Part shown: in pieces, positions 1 through 5,707 of the stretch
Position numbering within the stretch: the first letter of the stretch is position 1
Layout: each line of letters opens with the position of its first letter
Assembly (NCBI GenBank): GCA_031414415.1
Contig: JANNVK010000011.1
Coordinates: forward strand, 1-27,033
DNA: 27,033 nucleotides
Source of the DNA: JANNVK01 sp031414415
GTDB lineage: Bacteria; Acidobacteriota; Blastocatellia; Pyrinomonadales; Pyrinomonadaceae
Reading direction: 5' to 3'
Position numbers and translations under genes: made by a program
Notes under the pieces: generated by a model
Databases searched by the model: none
Told to the model about the DNA's origin: nothing
What the model saw: only the letters and a program-made list of their open reading frames with translations

Positions 1-80
1 TCGGCTAAGACTTCCGGCTCAAGTCCAAATAATGACTTGATTCGATTTTTAGGAAACATTTTTAGGTTATCAAGACTCAT
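1..80 (-). CDS. N-terminal fragment of an unknown gene cut by the window edge
   Basis: An ATG at 80-78 on the minus strand opens a frame that stays open to the left edge (26 codons). It begins MSLDNLKMFPKNRIKSL and continues FGLEPEVLA. The start resembles the first residues of some IS-type transposases (a short LDNL segment, then a small helical domain), but so short a piece cannot settle that. It lies 32 bases downstream of the HTH gene on the same strand, so it could be co-transcribed with it. Purine-rich sequence just upstream of the ATG gives weak ribosome-binding support. Product unknown. Confidence 0.4.
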   Translation of the reverse strand, partial: MSLDNLKMFPKNRIKSLFGLEPEVLA

Positions 81-112
81 AACCTTAATAAATTTTCAAT
101 GAACTTGATTTT

Positions 113-559
113 CTAGAGAAGTTTATCGGAACATCTATTAAATAAACCTTTAAAGCCTGCTAATTCTACCTGAATTACTTTAAGTGGTGATTTGTCATGA
201 CTATATGCTTTTATATCTGAAGTAGCGACATAATCAAGCATTTCTAAAATTTTTGTCTTTTGAGACTTTTCACTATCGAATTCAAGTAACCAAATTAATG
301 CGGCAGTTTCTTCATCGGGAAGTCCAAAATGTGTCGTCGCTTTTATCAGCGTTTCAGTTTTATACGGTTTCTGTCCTTGTGTTCCTTTTTCTTTTTTAAT
401 CAAAGCTCTCGCATGCTTAAAATTCAAGAAATTAGAAACGGCTGATTGAGACAATTCACATGCCCCTTGAAATTCAGAACGCTTTATTTTTAGTTGCTTG
501 AAGTAATGATTAGCAAGAAAATATAAAATATTGTATCGGTCAAATTCGTGTGGGAACAT
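113..559 (-). CDS. putative helix-turn-helix regulator, 148 aa
   Basis: I do not recognise the exact family. Residues about 25-50 (ending SQSAVSNFLNF) have the spacing of a Cro/CI-type helix-turn-helix, and residues about 65-95 are helical. There is no signal peptide and no membrane segment, so it should be cytoplasmic. It is transcribed away from the two-gene membrane operon at 893-2516, and the 333-base gap between them would hold both promoters. This is the classic layout of a regulator controlling its neighbour, possibly also itself; that is inference from position only. The next frame downstream (1-80, same strand) follows after 32 bases. Confidence 0.55.
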   Translation of the reverse strand: MFPHEFDRYNILYFLANHYFKQLKIKRSEFQGACELSQSAVSNFLNFKHARALIKKEKGTQGQKPYKTETLIKATTHFGLPDEETAALIWLLEFDSEKSQKTKILEMLDYVATSDIKAYSHDKSPLKVIQVELAGFKGLFNRCSDKLL

Positions 560-892
560 AGTTCAATAAACGAAAACTATTTGTTCACAATAACTTCATA
601 AAACGTGAAAAATTAAGTTTTAAAGATACCTAAATTAAGTTGAAAATTCTGACGGTAATGCTTAGTATGCTAGGTGGAGGCAAAGCAGTTCTCCAAGAAA
701 CAAAAATAGGCGAAAGCAAATCCGATTTCAAAAAGTTACTAGGCTCAGAAATTTAAGAATTTGCTTTCGTTTGGTCGCCAGTCATTTTTGTATTTGACTG
801 ACATTTGCACAGCCGTTTTTGACTGTATAACTACAAAATGAGAATCCTATCGAATTTTCAGTAAAAGGTCAAACGCAGAAATTGAATAGACT
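560..892. other. divergent intergenic region with a short ORF and two inverted repeats
   Basis: This 333-base gap separates the HTH gene from the membrane operon. It contains a 32-codon ORF at 658-756 (plus strand, ATG, ending FKKLLGSEI then TAA) that could be a microprotein or a gene tail. An 11-bp perfect inverted repeat (711-721 with 759-769) overlaps its end, and a second 6-bp dyad (779-784 with 795-800) encloses a T-rich loop. Either could be a weak terminator or an operator. I see no convincing sigma-70 promoter. Confidence 0.4.
711..769. repeat. 11-bp perfect inverted repeat, possible terminator
   Basis: CGAAAGCAAAT at 711-721 is the exact reverse complement of 759-769, with a 37-base loop. 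Three further base pairs are possible outward if G-U pairs are allowed. It overlaps the end of the short ORF at 658-756 and is followed by a second small dyad with a T-rich loop, so it may end transcription of that ORF. The long loop makes a strong intrinsic terminator unlikely. Confidence 0.4.
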
Positions 893-1828
893 ATGAAATA
901 TTTTATTTGGTTGACCAAATTTATCTATATAATTTGCGGAATTCTCGCCGCATTTATTTCCTATCGAATCGAGTTTGCTATCTTACAAGATATTATTCAA
1001 GATTCTGACCCTTTATTTGCACAAGCAGGTGCAATTGTTTTTGAAGTTACAAAAATTTGCACTATTATTCTTTACAGACACTCTGACTTATCAAAAGAAA
1101 CAATGCCTTGGTTAGTTAGATTAATAACTTGGTCATTAAGAGCTGGCTTCATTGCATTTGCCTTATTCTGTGCATTAACATTTTTCTCAAAGTATTTGGC
1201 TAGTCCAAATTTAGATTTGGTTAGAAATAACGAAAAAACGGTAGTAGAAGAAAAATACAAGAGGTTAAAAGAACCAATTGAGGCGAAAATTAATAAACTC
1301 CTGCCAATTATAGAACAAGAAAGAGGAGTTCGGTTTAAGGATGGTTCATTTAAGGGTAATCACTGGAATCAACTTTTAGAAGAAAATAACGGATATGAAA
1401 CTGAGTTGGCTAAATTAGTCCAACAGGAGAGCAATGAAATAAACATAATCAATAATAAAAGTTATTCGGATTATTCAAATAACAATTCGATAAAAAACAA
1501 GACTATTAGTGATTTAACAATTGTTATTAAAGAAGCAACAGGTTTGGAGATTAAATATAGTGGAGTAATCTTTTTTCTTACTCTCTTAACTAGCTTTCTA
1601 ATTGAATTTTCTATCTGGGTAACATTTGAACACATTATTATTAATGGGTTTAGTAATAATAGAATTATAGAGGAAAGAGCAAATGAATTAGAAGAAGAAA
1701 ATCGGTTATGGGATAGATTTACTCATAATTTGAGTGAAAATTATCAACGTATTCAAAGAACTAAATTTTTACAGTCAATGATAAATAGAGCAAAAAATTA
1801 TAGAGAGAGGAGAACAGACAATGAATAA
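893..1828 (+). CDS. four-helix membrane protein with coiled-coil loop, 311 aa, unknown function
   Basis: Not recognised by name. Hydrophobic helices are visible at about residues 7-25, 43-61, 73-98 and 222-247. Between helices 3 and 4 lies a hydrophilic, Glu/Lys/Asn-rich stretch (about 100-220), partly heptad-like. After helix 4 comes a charged cytoplasmic tail (about 255-311) with a coiled-coil pattern (ERANELEEENRLWDRF). The topology resembles the DUF4407 type of membrane protein found near mobile elements, but I would not assign that family. The stop overlaps the next start by 8 bases (1821-1828), so the two proteins are translated together and probably act together. Asn/Ile/Lys codons and AGA arginine codons are more frequent than in genes to the right, suggesting acquisition. 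Confidence 0.7.
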   Translation: MKYFIWLTKFIYIICGILAAFISYRIEFAILQDIIQDSDPLFAQAGAIVFEVTKICTIILYRHSDLSKETMPWLVRLITWSLRAGFIAFALFCALTFFSKYLASPNLDLVRNNEKTVVEEKYKRLKEPIEAKINKLLPIIEQERGVRFKDGSFKGNHWNQLLEENNGYETELAKLVQQESNEINIINNKSYSDYSNNNSIKNKTISDLTIVIKEATGLEIKYSGVIFFLTLLTSFLIEFSIWVTFEHIIINGFSNNRIIEERANELEEENRLWDRFTHNLSENYQRIQRTKFLQSMINRAKNYRERRTDNE

Positions 1829-2516
1829 TAGTGAAGATAATGAAATTATTGGATTACTGCGAGGTATTCGTCAAGAAGACACAAATGAGGAATTCTCAGA
1901 ATCATCTTCATTACAAACTAAACCTTCAGGAACGAATGTCGTCAATGTTCCAACTGAAAAAACAGCCCTAGAATCAACCTTTTCTACAACTCCTGAAAAA
2001 ACTCGTCGGGAACATGAAAAGTCTTTATCTAAGTGGCAAGGTTTTTTTTATAATCGCCAAATTGGAAAACTTAGAAAAGAAGAAGCTCTAAAAATAGCTA
2101 ATGCAATGTATGAAAGAGAGTTTGAATCAGTAATTCAAAAGTTGACACTTTCTCTTGATATTGAAAAGAAAAGAACTTTTATTGAATACATGCGTAGCAC
2201 AGCAGGTCTTCAAAGAGAACTTCAGCAATTAGATGCAGCAGCGAGATTATCACTTTCGCAAGCACTAATGGAGATAAATATAAAAATTTATGAAGTTACA
2301 AATGATAATGAAAAAACACTATCTGATTTATTGAGAAGAGGCGTTATTTCAAAACAACAAGCTGAAAATGAAAGAATCAAGAATCAAGATTTAAGTAAAA
2401 GAAATCTTGATGATTCTATGCTTACACTTGAAAATATGTGGAGTAATCACAAACAATTATTAGAATATACTCTTAAACTTTTCTTAGAGGATTTAACTGG
2501 AAGAGGAAAAATATAA
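1821..2516 (+). CDS. soluble helical partner protein, 231 aa, unknown function
   Basis: Not recognised by name. Residues 1-70 are polar and low in order (Ser/Thr/Glu/Pro-rich). Residues about 80-231 are almost entirely charged alpha helix with repeated Glu/Lys/Gln runs, as expected for a coiled-coil or bundle that binds a partner. There is no signal peptide or membrane helix, so it is probably cytoplasmic and could dock to the charged tail of the overlapping membrane protein. The start at 1821 overlaps the upstream stop by 8 bases, making translational coupling likely. A strong terminator at 2550-2578 closes the pair as a two-gene operon. Codon use matches its partner. Confidence 0.7.
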   Translation: MNNSEDNEIIGLLRGIRQEDTNEEFSESSSLQTKPSGTNVVNVPTEKTALESTFSTTPEKTRREHEKSLSKWQGFFYNRQIGKLRKEEALKIANAMYEREFESVIQKLTLSLDIEKKRTFIEYMRSTAGLQRELQQLDAAARLSLSQALMEINIKIYEVTNDNEKTLSDLLRRGVISKQQAENERIKNQDLSKRNLDDSMLTLENMWSNHKQLLEYTLKLFLEDLTGRGKI

Positions 2517-2549
2517 AACAACACTCATTTCTCAATTGCTGTTTTTATT

Positions 2550-2578
2550 GGACGAAGTTTCGGCTTCGTCCTTTTTTA
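2550..2578 (+). terminator. intrinsic terminator of the membrane/coiled-coil operon
   Basis: An 8-bp stem GGACGAAG / CTTCGTCC (2550-2557 and 2564-2571) with the six-base loop TTTCGG is followed by a run of T (2572-2577). It lies 34 bases after the stop at 2516. The inner stem and loop are identical to the terminator at 5618-5643. Confidence 0.9.
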
Positions 2579-2657
2579 TTTTTCAAAAGCATGTTACAAA
2601 TTGGCGTATAAAAAAGGTAATCTGCCCAAATGTTCGATTGAAAAAATATGAATTGCC

Positions 2658-2833
2658 TCTGCATAAGACGGACGGATTGAAAAGGTCAAGAACAAGGCTT
2701 GAGCCGAATAAACAAAGAATAAATCAAATTCCGAATAGCATAAGACGGAAGCAAAAGGCAAGATTGATAATTTATTGGATTTTGGCTAAAGCCTGTGATT
2801 ATTGCAATTACAGTTCCGTCCGTCTTATGCAGA
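2658..2833. mobile_element. MITE-like element with 18-bp perfect terminal inverted repeats
   Basis: TCTGCATAAGACGGACGG at 2658-2675 is exactly complementary to 2816-2833, bounding a 176-bp unit with no credible gene. A further direct copy of the inner part (GCATAAGACGGA) lies at 2738-2749, and a second pair of short imperfect arms sits inside (AAGGCTTGAGCC near 2694, GGCTAAAGCC near 2785). The length, perfect termini and lack of coding content fit a miniature inverted-repeat element or a large intergenic palindrome of the CTAAAGCC type. I see no clear target-site duplication. The surrounding gap 2517-2943 holds otherwise only the terminator at 2550 and a stem-loop at 2892-2942. Confidence 0.6.
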
Positions 2834-2891
2834 ACCTTCCAATTTATAAAGCAAGATTTACTAAGCAATATTTCGTTTTTTGTTCATGGCT

Positions 2892-2942
2892 GACAAACTC
2901 TATTGACAATAAAGCTGAATTTCTGCCATTTCAAAGTTTGTC
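2892..2942 (-). terminator. possible stem-loop after the PIN toxin gene
   Basis: GACAAACT (2892-2899) pairs perfectly with AGTTTGTC (2935-2942) just beyond the stop of the minus-strand PIN toxin gene (2944). The 35-base loop is long, and no strong U-run follows in the minus direction, so it may stabilise the transcript rather than terminate it. Confidence 0.3.
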
Positions 2943-2943
2943 T

Positions 2944-3369
2944 TTATGCTTCGAGAATTTCTTTGTAGTCCAAGGTAAATTGCTCGGCGGTTAGAACTTT
3001 GACTGATGGAAAAGCGATTGAAGCTAATGTTCTAAAACCTTTATCGTTGCTCACAATAAAATCACAACTTCCGGCTAAGGCACAATCTACAAACTTGTTG
3101 TCATCTTTATCGGCAAGCAAATCCCAACGAAAATAAGGCGTGATTTGAATAACATTCGGCAAGAGCAGCAGAAAATCAAGAGTGCTGTCTGTTTTGCTCA
3201 ATCCATAACGGCTTCCAATAATTTCTTCGTATTCTTTGAGTATTTCGTTGGTTACACAAAGGTCAAATTTGGAATTGAGAATGCTTTGGAAAATCCAATG
3301 AAGTTTGTAATGTGCTGCCAAGGACACCAAGAACACATTTGTATCAATTACTAATCGCAGTCGTTCCAT
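2944..3369 (-). CDS. PIN-domain toxin of a type II toxin-antitoxin module
   Basis: A 141-aa single PIN domain of the putative toxin-antitoxin PIN family, expected to be a metal-dependent endoribonuclease. The acidic residues that form the active site are visible: Asp9 in VIDTNVFL, Glu42 in TNEILKEYEE, Asp95 in FVDCALAG and Asp109 in VSNDKGF. The length is normal for a complete toxin. It starts with ATG at 3369 inside the antitoxin gene (26-base overlap), the usual coupled arrangement. The target RNA cannot be read from the sequence. It is the downstream gene of a minus-strand pair, divergent from the second module at 3743-4422. Confidence 0.85.
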   Translation of the reverse strand: MERLRLVIDTNVFLVSLAAHYKLHWIFQSILNSKFDLCVTNEILKEYEEIIGSRYGLSKTDSTLDFLLLLPNVIQITPYFRWDLLADKDDNKFVDCALAGSCDFIVSNDKGFRTLASIAFPSVKVLTAEQFTLDYKEILEA

Positions 3370-3559
3370 TTAACCAATTTTCCAAGTCGTTATCTGTGAT
3401 ATTGTTTTCTTCAACGGATTTTTGCACATTGCCCACCAATTTATTCGCAAAAAATTTCGCCAACATTTGTTTAATTTGCTGTAAATCATTTGGCGAAGGT
3501 TCAAACGAGTAAACTTTCAACAATTCCAATTGTAATCCGCTCAACTTTTTTGTCTCCAT
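3344..3559 (-). CDS. antitoxin partner of the PIN toxin
   Basis: A 71-aa acidic/polar protein encoded directly upstream of, and overlapping by 26 bases, the PIN toxin gene. By position and size it is the cognate antitoxin. Residues 1-45 look helical. The C-terminal third is acidic and Asn-rich (KSVEENNITDNDLENWL), suited to wrap the toxin. I do not recognise a standard ribbon-helix-helix or AbrB motif. A strong Shine-Dalgarno sequence (AGAGGTGA) lies 3 bases before the ATG at 3559, so the antitoxin should be translated better than the toxin. The operon probably autoregulates through the 3560-3742 gap. Confidence 0.75.
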   Translation of the reverse strand: METKKLSGLQLELLKVYSFEPSPNDLQQIKQMLAKFFANKLVGNVQKSVEENNITDNDLENWLNGTTAISN

Positions 3560-3688
3560 ATTTCACCTCTCTGATTTTAGATTTTATCATATTTTTTGAA
3601 TAGAAAAAATTAACTCATAAACCATTTCCCCCGAAAAATTGTTTTACTTGACTGAATTCTCATAAAACTGAATTGAAAGAGTTTCTAT

Positions 3689-3721
3689 TTGATGCTTTGA
3701 TGCTTTATAAAATTGATGCTT
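3689..3721 (+). promoter_or_regulatory. three direct repeats of TTGATGCTT before the VapBC-type operon
   Basis: TTGATGCTT occurs at 3689-3697, 3697-3705 and 3713-3721, that is at 8- and 16-base spacing. This regular array lies 22-54 bases before the antitoxin ATG at 3743, where a ribbon-helix-helix antitoxin usually binds its own promoter. A possible -10 box TAGAAT (3728-3733) ends nine bases before the ATG, which would give an almost leaderless mRNA. No Shine-Dalgarno sequence is visible there. Confidence 0.5.
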
Positions 3722-3742
3722 ATGTGCTAGAATAATTTTGCT

Positions 3743-3988
3743 ATGAGAACAACAATTACTTTAAATGACAACGTAACGCTTGGTTTGAAACGGTTGCAGG
3801 CAAAATATCCGCACAAAACTTTTAAGGACGTAGTAAATGAGACGATTGAAAAAGGTTTGATGTTGTCGGAAAATACTCCAAAAAAAGAATTTAAGATTAC
3901 GACTGTTGAAGCAATTCCGCGAAAAGATTTGGATTTTGACAACATCGGAAAATTGATTGAATATGCCGAAGGAGATTGGCATCAATGA
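3743..3988 (+). CDS. VapB-like ribbon-helix-helix antitoxin
   Basis: An 81-aa protein whose first 40 residues (MRTTITLNDNVTLGLKRLQ, then a helix with FKDVVNETIEKGL) show the beta strand plus two helices of a ribbon-helix-helix DNA-binding fold. The acidic tail (residues 55-81) should bind and block the toxin. It overlaps the toxin start by 4 bases (ATGA at 3985-3988), typical of coupled translation. Repeats just upstream fit an autoregulatory operator. It is a different antitoxin type from the one at 3344-3559, so the two neighbouring modules are not simple duplicates. Confidence 0.85.
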   Translation: MRTTITLNDNVTLGLKRLQAKYPHKTFKDVVNETIEKGLMLSENTPKKEFKITTVEAIPRKDLDFDNIGKLIEYAEGDWHQ

Positions 3989-4422
3989 TTATTCCCGATG
4001 CAAATCTGCTGCTTTACGCACATATTCCATTTTTCAAACAACATCTTGATTCAAAAATTTGGCTCGAAGAATGTTTGTCAAACGGGACAGATGTAATCGG
4101 TTTGTCTTTGCAAGTGATAATGGCTTTTTGTCGAATCAGCACAAACCGCAGGATTTTTGACGTGCCGCTTTCTATTGAGCAAGCAACCGGAAAAATAGAT
4201 ATTTTAGTGCAGCAGCCGTTGGTAGAAATAATTTCACCGTCAAATAAACATTGGAAACTATTTTCAAAGATTCTGATAGAAGAAAAAATTGTCGGCGATT
4301 TGATTATGGACGCACATTTGGCGGTTTTGGCGATTGAGCATAACGCCGTTATTGCCACAACCGACCGCGATTTTACTCGCTTTTCAGAATATATTAAAAC
4401 AATCAATCCACTCAAAAAATAG
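3985..4422 (+). CDS. VapC-like PIN-domain toxin
   Basis: A PIN-domain endoribonuclease toxin of 145 aa from the ATG at 3985. The first Asp is in MIIPDANLLLYA (Asp5), and the later acidic residues lie in LIMDAHLAVLAIEH and ATTDRDFTRF. The central LSLQVIMAFCRISTN segment matches the subfamily with a FLR-like motif there, in which the usual Glu is not obvious. I prefer ATG 3985 over an in-frame TTG at 3976 because it gives the ATGA overlap with the antitoxin stop and places a GGAG ribosome-binding site (3971-3974) at a normal distance. Targets cannot be inferred. Confidence 0.85.
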   Translation: MIIPDANLLLYAHIPFFKQHLDSKIWLEECLSNGTDVIGLSLQVIMAFCRISTNRRIFDVPLSIEQATGKIDILVQQPLVEIISPSNKHWKLFSKILIEEKIVGDLIMDAHLAVLAIEHNAVIATTDRDFTRFSEYIKTINPLKK

Positions 4423-4479
4423 AGATGAATCGCAAAATGTTGGTGTAGAATCAGGAATGTTTTACGTTTATTTGTCGCA

Positions 4480-5391
4480 ATGATTATTATGAAACAAATA
4501 ACCATATCTAAGAAGAAATTATTTGTCATAGCCTTCTTTTTATTCCTTTTGATTGGCGGGTATTGGGTATGGACATATTTTACAAGTCCAACCGGAAGCC
4601 AAAAGGTTAATTTTATAGCGGCACAATCGCAAAAATTCACGAGCGGCAACTTAAATTTCACCGTATATCGTGCAGAAACCGGCGTAAGTGAAGACGTAAT
4701 ATATCACTTACATAGCAGGAATATGGATGATTCTATTTGGAATGATGACACTTATTTTACTTCCTTAGTTCAATCGTATTGGCAGAAATCATCAACAAAA
4801 CCGCCGACTGTGGTGGTCGTTTCTTACGGAAATGTGTGGCTGCTGACTCCAAAAAATTCCACAGCGGAAAGTGGTTTAATGGATGATTTTATTGCCCGTC
4901 TGCCCGAAATTGAATCAAAAACAGGTAAGCCGCGAAATAGAATTTTGCTTGGCGAATCAATGGGCGGATTGAATGTATTGATATTAGGTCTCAGTCATCC
5001 GAACCTGTTTTCTAAAGTTGCATCGCTCTGTCCGGGAGTTTATTTGGATTCACCGTTTTCTGATTTTTCGACGATGAGAGAATCGGTCAAACGCACCGGA
5101 GCAGATCCGAAGATAGCATTTGGAATACTCCAAATGGCAAAGACATACATTTCTAATGAAGAGGAATGGAACTCGATTTCTCCGATAAAATTGATCGAGC
5201 GGGCAGATGATAAGTATCCTGACCTATATTTATCGTGTGGTCTTTATGATAAATACGGCAATTTTGAGGGAACGGAAGCCCTTGCAAATATTGCAATAAA
5301 ACGCGGCGTAAAAACCAAATGGCATCCTCTGTATGGGGGACACTGTGCAATTGATGTTGCTTCACTGGCAGATTTTTTGGCAAAGGAATGA
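4480..5391 (+). CDS. membrane-anchored alpha/beta-hydrolase, putative esterase
   Basis: A 303-aa protein with an N-terminal hydrophobic helix (residues 13-33) that should anchor it in the membrane or act as a signal, followed by an esterase-D/enterochelin-esterase-like alpha/beta-hydrolase domain. The nucleophile is Ser160 in LGESMGG. Asp257 in CGLYDKYG and His288 in YGGHCAID fit the remaining triad. Substrate is unknown; the family includes acyl-ester and S-formylglutathione hydrolases, but an exported position argues for an external ester. An alternative ATG at 4489 would remove three residues. No clear Shine-Dalgarno sequence is visible. The gene starts 57 bases after the toxin gene and is followed at once by a decayed metH fragment. 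Confidence 0.8.
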   Translation: MIIMKQITISKKKLFVIAFFLFLLIGGYWVWTYFTSPTGSQKVNFIAAQSQKFTSGNLNFTVYRAETGVSEDVIYHLHSRNMDDSIWNDDTYFTSLVQSYWQKSSTKPPTVVVVSYGNVWLLTPKNSTAESGLMDDFIARLPEIESKTGKPRNRILLGESMGGLNVLILGLSHPNLFSKVASLCPGVYLDSPFSDFSTMRESVKRTGADPKIAFGILQMAKTYISNEEEWNSISPIKLIERADDKYPDLYLSCGLYDKYGNFEGTEALANIAIKRGVKTKWHPLYGGHCAIDVASLADFLAKE

Positions 5392-5553
5392 ATAGTCTTC
5401 AAAAAAGAAAAAGTCATCGTTTTTGACGGTGCGATGGGAAGCGATCTGCAATGGCAGAATTTGACGATTATTGAAAAAGTTCACACGGGATTTTTAGAAG
5501 TCAGTTGTGATGTGATTGAAACTAACTCTTTCGGCGGCGGCGAGATTTATTAA
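5392..5553 (+). pseudogene. metH: remnant of metH (cobalamin-dependent methionine synthase, N-terminal part)
   Basis: The frame has no start codon but reads KVIVFDGAMGSDLQWQNLT, then VHTGFLEVSCDVIETNSFG, ending at TAA 5551-5553. These are the opening motifs of the homocysteine-binding (S-methyltransferase) barrel of MetH. In intact enzymes, VLVFDGAMGT is followed about 40-50 residues later by VH..FLEAGADVIETNTFG. Here the two blocks are joined with only about eight residues between them, so there is an internal deletion, and everything downstream is missing. In the same frame, directly after the stop, comes a second short tail (5554-5588). It starts one base after the esterase stop and is clearly not functional. 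Confidence 0.75.
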
Positions 5554-5588
5554 GGGAATTTGCCTGATGGGGCGAAAGAGCATCATTA
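5554..5588 (+). pseudogene. left copy of a conserved coding tail (PDGAKEHH-stop)
   Basis: After the metH remnant stop, the same frame continues NLPDGAKEHH and stops at TAA 5586-5588. A homologous tail, VNVPEGAKEHH-stop, occurs at 9018-9050 on the other side of the helicase gene. Over the last 27 bases, 23 are identical, and all four differences fall at third codon positions or within the stop codon. The parent gene is not identified. Confidence 0.5.
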
Positions 5589-5617
5589 AGAGTATTTTTG
5601 AATTGATATTTTTATTA

Positions 5618-5643
5618 AACGAAGTTTCGGCTTCGTTTTTTTA
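5618..5643 (+). terminator. intrinsic terminator with GAAG-TTTCGG-CTTC hairpin
   Basis: A 7-bp stem AACGAAG / CTTCGTT (5618-5624 and 5631-5637) with loop TTTCGG runs into a T tract (to 5643). It would stop transcription arriving from the esterase/remnant side and insulate the helicase gene. Stem core and loop match the terminator at 2550-2578. Confidence 0.85.
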
Positions 5644-5658
5644 TTTTACGATTTCAGT

Positions 5659-5680
5659 AATGTATCATCTGTGATACATT
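5659..5680. promoter_or_regulatory. 22-bp palindromic operator candidate before the helicase
   Basis: AATGTATCA at 5659-5667 is the perfect reverse complement of TGATACATT at 5672-5680, separated by TCTG. The dyad ends 27 bases before the helicase ATG (5708), just after the upstream terminator, where a dimeric repressor or activator would control the gene. No regulator gene is adjacent; the HTH protein at 113-559 is the nearest DNA-binding candidate. With a four-base loop it could also fold in RNA, but there is no T tract after it. Confidence 0.6.
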
Positions 5681-5707
5681 GGTTTGGTGAAAGCGAAATT
5701 TTAAATT

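Noticed and set aside
2658..2833. Integron attC site
   Set aside because: The arms do not carry the RYYYAAC / GTTRRRY core sites and no integrase or cassette array is present.
2536..2994. A 152-codon plus-strand frame across the intergenic region
   Set aside because: It runs through the terminator hairpin and the MITE-like palindrome and overlaps the toxin gene end; its sequence has no protein-like pattern.
3689..3721. CRISPR-like array
   Set aside because: Repeat units are 9 bases with 0-7-base gaps; this fits operator repeats, not CRISPR.
4014..4661. A 215-codon minus-strand frame opposite vapC and the esterase start
   Set aside because: It is the antisense of two well-supported genes and shows no family motif.
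5554..5588. Recent target-site duplication from transposition
   Set aside because: Copies differ at wobble positions, so they diverged as coding sequence; transposon duplications would be identical and shorter.
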